64,000 bases of DNA from Herbidospora solisilvae (GTDB lineage Bacteria; Actinomycetota; Actinomycetes; Streptosporangiales; Streptosporangiaceae). Location of the stretch: NCBI RefSeq assembly GCF_009901565.1, contig NZ_WXEW01000007.1, forward strand, positions 186,001 through 250,000, read 5' to 3'. The notes below the pieces were generated by a model. That model searched no databases and had not been told where the DNA came from. It saw only the letters and a list, made by a program, of their open reading frames with translations. Below, in pieces: positions 60,097-64,000 of this stretch. The number at the start of each line of letters is the position of its first letter. The first letter of the stretch is position 1. A program made the translations under genes and the position numbers.

Positions 60097-61545
60097 ATGC
60101 ACGACACGCTCCCCCCGTTTCCCCTGTGGTCGTTCCGCGAGGACGTCTTCGTCGAACCCGACCCGGACCAGGGTGTGATCGTCGTGCACTCGCGCTGGGA
60201 GGACACCGTCCTCCCGATGCCCGCGCCGGCCGTCGTGGAGGCCATGCGCCGGATGAGCCTGGGGCCGATCTCGCTCGGCAACGTCATCAGGTCGGGCGCC
60301 GAGCGGCGGGACCTCGGGGCGCTGCTCGACCGGCTGGGGCACCTGGTCGTGCGGTCGTTCGGCGTCGACCGGGAGCAGCCGCTCATCTCCGTCGTGCCGC
60401 TCACCCCGCAGGCCGCCTTCCACCTGCCGGAGCGCCCACCGGTCAATCCGGTACGCCTGTCGCGCTTCGCCGTCCTCACCACCGACGGCGGCAACTACCT
60501 GCTGGAGTCGCCGCTGTCGCACCACCGCGTGATCCTGCACCGCGCCGACGCCCTCGGCCATCTGGGCACGCTGATGCGCCCCGGCCCGGCCTCGGCCGCC
60601 GGACCCGAGACCCGGTCGGTCATCTCCTACCTGATGGCGGCCGGGATGGTCGTCGAGGCGGTGACCGGCGACCCGTTCCAGCGGGTCGAGTTCGCCGAGG
60701 ACCACGATCCCGCGCTGACCGCGTGGACCCCGATCGACCTGATGTTCCACACCCGCTCCACGCTGGGCCGCCACGACCAGGACTTCGGCGTGACCTATCC
60801 GCTCGGCGAGCACGGCAGCGTCGAGCCGGTCGTGAAGGAGGCGGCGGAGGGGATCACGCTGCCCCGGCCGTCGTGGGACGACCTGGCCGCCGACCCGCCC
60901 TTCTCCGCCGTCGTCGAGGCCCACCGTCCGGCCGAGACCTTCTCCGAGGCGGCGATGACGTTGACCGATCTGGGCGCGCTGCTCTACCGGACCGCCCGGG
61001 TCCGGTCGCTGACGGGCTCGCCGTCGACCGAGGCGACCGCCACCACGAGCGACCGCCCCCACCCGACCAGCGGCGACTGCCACGAGCTTGAGCTCTACGC
61101 CGTCGTCGACCGGTGCGCCGGGCTGGCGCGCGGGGTCTACCACTACGACCCCTACCACCACCGCCTGAACCCCCTCGACGGCGATCCCGACGAGCTGCTC
61201 GTCTCGGCCAACCTGGCCTCCGCGCCGCCGGTGCTGCTAATGGTCACCGCCCGGTTCCGGCGGTTGTCGTGGAAGTACAACGGGCTCGGCTACTCGCTCG
61301 TGCTCACCGACGCGGGCGCGCTGGTGCAGACGTTGTCGCTGGTCGCGACCGCGCTGGGGCTGGCCGGACGCCGCCTCGACGGGCCCGACATCGAGGCCTC
61401 GGCGCAGGTGTTCCGGCTCGACTGGCGCACCGAGTCGAGCGTGTGCGGCTACGCCGTCGGCCACGCCCGGACCGCCTCCCCGGAGGACGGATATCCGGTC
61501 AACGACGCCGAATGGCCCATGCTGGCCGCCGCTCTTCTCGCATAA
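60097..61545 (+). CDS. SagB-type FMN-dependent azoline dehydrogenase
   Basis: This 482-residue nitroreductase-fold enzyme is of the long SagB form. Typical parts are the RPSWDDLAADPPFSAVVEAHRP region, PHPTSGDCHELELYAVVDRC, GVYHYDPYHHRLNPL and KYNGLGYSLVLTDAGALVQTLSLVATALGL. It oxidises azolines to azoles with FMN. The RBS gagagga precedes the ATG at 60097. With the cyclodehydratase it completes the minimal modification set. No protease or exporter for the peptide was seen in the window. Confidence 0.85.
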   Translation: MHDTLPPFPLWSFREDVFVEPDPDQGVIVVHSRWEDTVLPMPAPAVVEAMRRMSLGPISLGNVIRSGAERRDLGALLDRLGHLVVRSFGVDREQPLISVVPLTPQAAFHLPERPPVNPVRLSRFAVLTTDGGNYLLESPLSHHRVILHRADALGHLGTLMRPGPASAAGPETRSVISYLMAAGMVVEAVTGDPFQRVEFAEDHDPALTAWTPIDLMFHTRSTLGRHDQDFGVTYPLGEHGSVEPVVKEAAEGITLPRPSWDDLAADPPFSAVVEAHRPAETFSEAAMTLTDLGALLYRTARVRSLTGSPSTEATATTSDRPHPTSGDCHELELYAVVDRCAGLARGVYHYDPYHHRLNPLDGDPDELLVSANLASAPPVLLMVTARFRRLSWKYNGLGYSLVLTDAGALVQTLSLVATALGLAGRRLDGPDIEASAQVFRLDWRTESSVCGYAVGHARTASPEDGYPVNDAEWPMLAAALLA

Positions 61546-61574
61546 GCCGACATTTCCCGGTAAGTGAGGGCACC

Positions 61575-63785
61575 GTGGTGTCGTTAGGGATGCGCCCCGT
61601 ACTGATGGCGCGCGGCGTCATCGGCGCCGTGCTGTTCGGGTACACCTTCAACGCCCTGATGTTCGTCTGGGACGAGGGCCTGCGCGGCTGGCCGCTCGTC
61701 GCCTTCGCGACCTGCCTCCTCGCCGGCTTCGGGCTCCAGCTCGTCCACTCGACCCGCGACGTGCTGTCGTGGCCGGCGCCGCGCACGGCGGCGACGTTGT
61801 CGGCACAGGCCGTCGTCACGTTCGCGCCGTTCCTCTGGGCCGGTCCGCAGGCCGGGTCGCTCGCCGGGTTCCTGGCCGGCTCGATGCTCCTCGCCGTCGA
61901 GGGCCGGCAACGCTGGGCCCTGTACGCCGCCGTCCCCGCCGCCATGTCCCTCGCCCTCACCTGGACGGGCATGGCCACGGTCGACGTCGTCTACGGCGCC
62001 TACTTCACCGCCCTGACCGGGCTGATGGTCTACGGGGTGAGCTCCCTGGCCTCGCTGGCGCTGACCGTGCACGCCGCCCGGGGCGAACTGGCCGGGGTGG
62101 CCGTCGCACAGGAACGCCTGCGGGTCGCCCGCGACCTGCACGACCTGCTCGGCTACAACGTCTCCGCGCTCACCCTCAAGAGCGAGCTGGCCTACCGTCT
62201 GCTGCCCGCCTCGGCCGAACGCGCCCGCCGCGAGCTGCGCGACGTGCTCACGCTGTCGCGCCAGGCGCTCGGCGACGTGCGGGTGGTCGCGGGCGGCAGC
62301 CGCCCGATGTCACTGGCCGCCGAGGCGCGCTCGGCCGAGTCGATGCTGATCGCGGCCGACATGGACGTCGAGGTGCGGCTCGCCCCCGGCCCGCTGCCGG
62401 AGGAGGTCGACACCGTCCTGGCCATCGTGCTGCGCGAGGCCGTCACCAACGTGCTGCGGCACAGCAAGGCGCAGTACTGCCTGGTGGAGACCTGCAGCGA
62501 GGGCGACCACATCACGCTGCGGGTGGTCAACGACGCCGCCGACGTCGCGGGCCCCGAGCCCGGCGGGGGAGCGGGCCTGGACAACCTGTCGGCCCGGGTC
62601 GAGGCGGCCGGCGGCGTCAGCACCACGAGCCTCGACGGCGAGTGGTTCACCTTCACCGCCGAGGTTCCGGTCGGCGGACCGCCCGCGCCGGTCGCCGACG
62701 ACCCGGTGACGTGGACGTTCGCGCAGATCACCGGCCAGCCCTGGCACCTGCGGGTGGCCCGTACGATCGCCGTCGTCGTGCTGCTCGGCTACGGCGTGCT
62801 GATGGTCGTGAACGTCCTGGGGCAGCACCCCGAGGCGCTGAGCCTGGTGGAGTCGGCCCTCTGCGCGGCCGTGCTGGTCGGCGTCCAGATCGCCGTGTCC
62901 CTCGGGTTCCTCCGCCGCGCCGCGCTGCCGATCCAGGCGGCCGCCACCTATCTGCCGCTGGTGTGGATCGGCGCGCCGTGGGGTTCGATGGGCGGCTTCC
63001 TGGCCGGCACGGCGCTGATGGTGCTGCCGGGAGTCTGGCGCTGGGGCTGCTACGCCGCCGTCGGCGTCAGCGTGGCCGCCCTGTCGGTGCTGCACGGCGA
63101 CGCGGGGGAGTGGACCGCCTACCTCACCCTCTCGACCCTGCTGACCGGCCTGGTCGTGTACGGCATCAGCGAACTGTCCGGCCTCGTCGCCCAGGTCGAC
63201 CAGGCCCGCGACGACCTCGCGCGCGGCGCGGTCACCCGGGAGCGATTACGGGTCGCCCGCGAACTGCACGACCTGCTCGGCCACGACCTGGCCGCCATGA
63301 CGGTCAAGAGCGAACGCGCCTACCGCCTGCTCCCCGGTTCGGGCGACCGGGCCCGCACCGAACTCGCCGACGTCCTGGACGTCGCCCGCCGCGCCGTCGC
63401 CGACGTCAGATCGGTGGCCAGCGGCTACCGCCACATGTCCTTCACCGCCGAACTCGACTCCGCCCGCGCGACCCTGGCGGCGGCCGGGGTGTGCGTCCGG
63501 GCCCGGGCCCGTGACGTCCCGCCGGAGGTCGACGCGATCCTGGCGGTCGTGCTCCGCGAGGCGGTGACGAACGTCCTGAGGCACAGCGCCGCCACCCGCT
63601 GCGAGATCACCTTCGCCGACGGCTCGCTGACCGTCTGGAACGACGGCGTCAGCACGCTCATGACCCCCGCCGAACCCGGCACCGCCCTGGATGACCTGGC
63701 CGAACGCCTGGAATCCATCGGTGGTTCGTTGAAATATGAACGAAGCGCCGCGACGTTCCGGCTAAAAGCCGACATCCCGCAATGA
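61575..63785 (+). CDS. Single-chain tandem NarL-type histidine kinase (two complete kinase units)
   Basis: This 736-residue protein consists of two similar units. Each has four or more membrane helices, a HisKA_3 box and an ATPase domain. Unit 1 has RVARDLHDLLGYNVSALTLK with His189 and REAVTNVLRHSKA. Unit 2 begins near 392 and has RVARELHDLLGHDLAAMTVK with His565 and REAVTNVLRHSAA. Both phospho-acceptor histidines are kept. The GTG at 61575 follows gaggg. Its fourth codon is TTA. A NarL-type regulator gene follows. A fused pair could act as a built-in heterodimer. A shorter start (ATG 61590) is possible. Confidence 0.85.
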   Translation: MVSLGMRPVLMARGVIGAVLFGYTFNALMFVWDEGLRGWPLVAFATCLLAGFGLQLVHSTRDVLSWPAPRTAATLSAQAVVTFAPFLWAGPQAGSLAGFLAGSMLLAVEGRQRWALYAAVPAAMSLALTWTGMATVDVVYGAYFTALTGLMVYGVSSLASLALTVHAARGELAGVAVAQERLRVARDLHDLLGYNVSALTLKSELAYRLLPASAERARRELRDVLTLSRQALGDVRVVAGGSRPMSLAAEARSAESMLIAADMDVEVRLAPGPLPEEVDTVLAIVLREAVTNVLRHSKAQYCLVETCSEGDHITLRVVNDAADVAGPEPGGGAGLDNLSARVEAAGGVSTTSLDGEWFTFTAEVPVGGPPAPVADDPVTWTFAQITGQPWHLRVARTIAVVVLLGYGVLMVVNVLGQHPEALSLVESALCAAVLVGVQIAVSLGFLRRAALPIQAAATYLPLVWIGAPWGSMGGFLAGTALMVLPGVWRWGCYAAVGVSVAALSVLHGDAGEWTAYLTLSTLLTGLVVYGISELSGLVAQVDQARDDLARGAVTRERLRVARELHDLLGHDLAAMTVKSERAYRLLPGSGDRARTELADVLDVARRAVADVRSVASGYRHMSFTAELDSARATLAAAGVCVRARARDVPPEVDAILAVVLREAVTNVLRHSAATRCEITFADGSLTVWNDGVSTLMTPAEPGTALDDLAERLESIGGSLKYERSAATFRLKADIPQ

Positions 63786-63867
63786 CGTTCTGTCAAGAAT
63801 GTCGGCATTGCCTATATGCGTAACCTCGGTACAAGATTCATTTTGACCATTTGGACCGGCCGGGGGA

Positions 63868-64000
63868 ATGGACGTGCTGACGTTACGGATCCTCCTCGCC
63901 GAGGACGTTCGCATCGTCCGGGGCGCCCTGGCCGCCCTGCTGGAGATGGAGCCCGACCTCACGGTCGTGGCCCAGGTCGGCAGCGGCGCCGACATCGTGC
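63868..64000 (+). CDS. NarL-family response regulator, N-terminal part (cut by window end)
   Basis: The first 44 residues are visible: MDVLTLRILLAEDVRIVRGA and ALLEMEPDLTVVAQVGSG. This is the start of a DesR/NarL receiver domain with the acidic pocket AED. It is the expected partner of the tandem kinase. Codon 6 is TTA. The rest lies beyond the window. Confidence 0.85.
   Translation, partial: MDVLTLRILLAEDVRIVRGALAALLEMEPDLTVVAQVGSGADIV

Noticed and set aside
1-64000. CRISPR array, tRNA or rRNA genes
   Set aside because: No regular direct repeats with spacers and no cloverleaf or rRNA-like stretches were recognised by eye. A tRNA search program could still find one.

Overview
The window is chromosomal DNA of a high-GC actinomycete. 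GC-rich third codon positions, GTG/TTG starts, dense ATGA/GTGA/TGATG gene overlaps and the gene families (CGNR regulator, NimT-like MFS, PhzD/PhzE, AmCP system, TOMM cyclodehydratase) suggest a filamentous Actinomycetota, perhaps of the Streptosporangiales type; the order is an inference. No rRNA, tRNA or CRISPR array was seen.

Left part (1-17.9 kb), mostly catabolic and regulatory genes: the end of a LuxR-type regulator, a short AMP-binding-like protein, an orphan sugar-binding lipoprotein, two MFS transporters, an IclR/benzaldehyde dehydrogenase pair with palindromic operators, a GDPD, a LacI regulator with two clean operators facing a cupin/amidohydrolase pair, an ammonia-lyase-like protein with an altered MIO triad, ApbE, a two-component system, OsmC and an NYN RNase. 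The NYN gene is preceded by an unusual array of hairpins with G5 (or, on the other strand, C5) loops.

Central part (17.9-47.8 kb), a large biosynthetic region. (a) 17.9-32.6 kb, minus strand, is one long run of genes: a DAHP synthase, PhzE/PhzD/EntA-like enzymes for 3-hydroxyanthranilate, an MbtI-like salicylate synthase, an EntE-like aryl ligase, a free aryl carrier protein, an A-T didomain, two KAS III-like acyltransferases (one Cys, one Ser nucleophile), an amidohydrolase and a flavin monooxygenase. This resembles the enzyme set of benzoxazole antibiotics (caboxamycin, nataxazole, A33853). (b) 32.7-34.7 kb holds an efflux pump and a CGNR-type regulator with a palindromic operator that shares half-sites with the promoter of (a). 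(c) 34.7-41.1 kb, minus strand: acyl-CoA dehydrogenase, acyl-AMP ligase, split transketolase, and LysY-, LysX- and LysW-like proteins, i.e. amino-group-carrier-protein (AmCP) chemistry. (d) 41.3-47.8 kb, plus strand and divergent: a family-3-like encapsulin shell protein, a PAPS sulfotransferase, an SDR without its catalytic Tyr/Lys, a LysZ-LysK fusion, and CysD/CysN. The likely reading is an AmCP-built amino acid coupled to an aryl/benzoxazole unit and sulfated, with one or more steps inside a protein nanocompartment. This is the most exciting system in the window.

Right part (47.8-64 kb): an SDR/TetR pair, a DUF1232 protein, a decayed PHP-type phosphoesterase pseudogene, an acyltransferase-domain protein, a DUF1048/ABC-2 exporter operon, an APC permease, and a small RiPP (TOMM) cluster. 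The TOMM cluster has a LysR regulator, a nitrile-hydratase-leader-type precursor, a fused ThiF-like/YcaO cyclodehydratase, a SagB oxidase, a single-chain tandem histidine kinase and the start of its response regulator. A TnpB element sits between the precursor and the cyclodehydratase.
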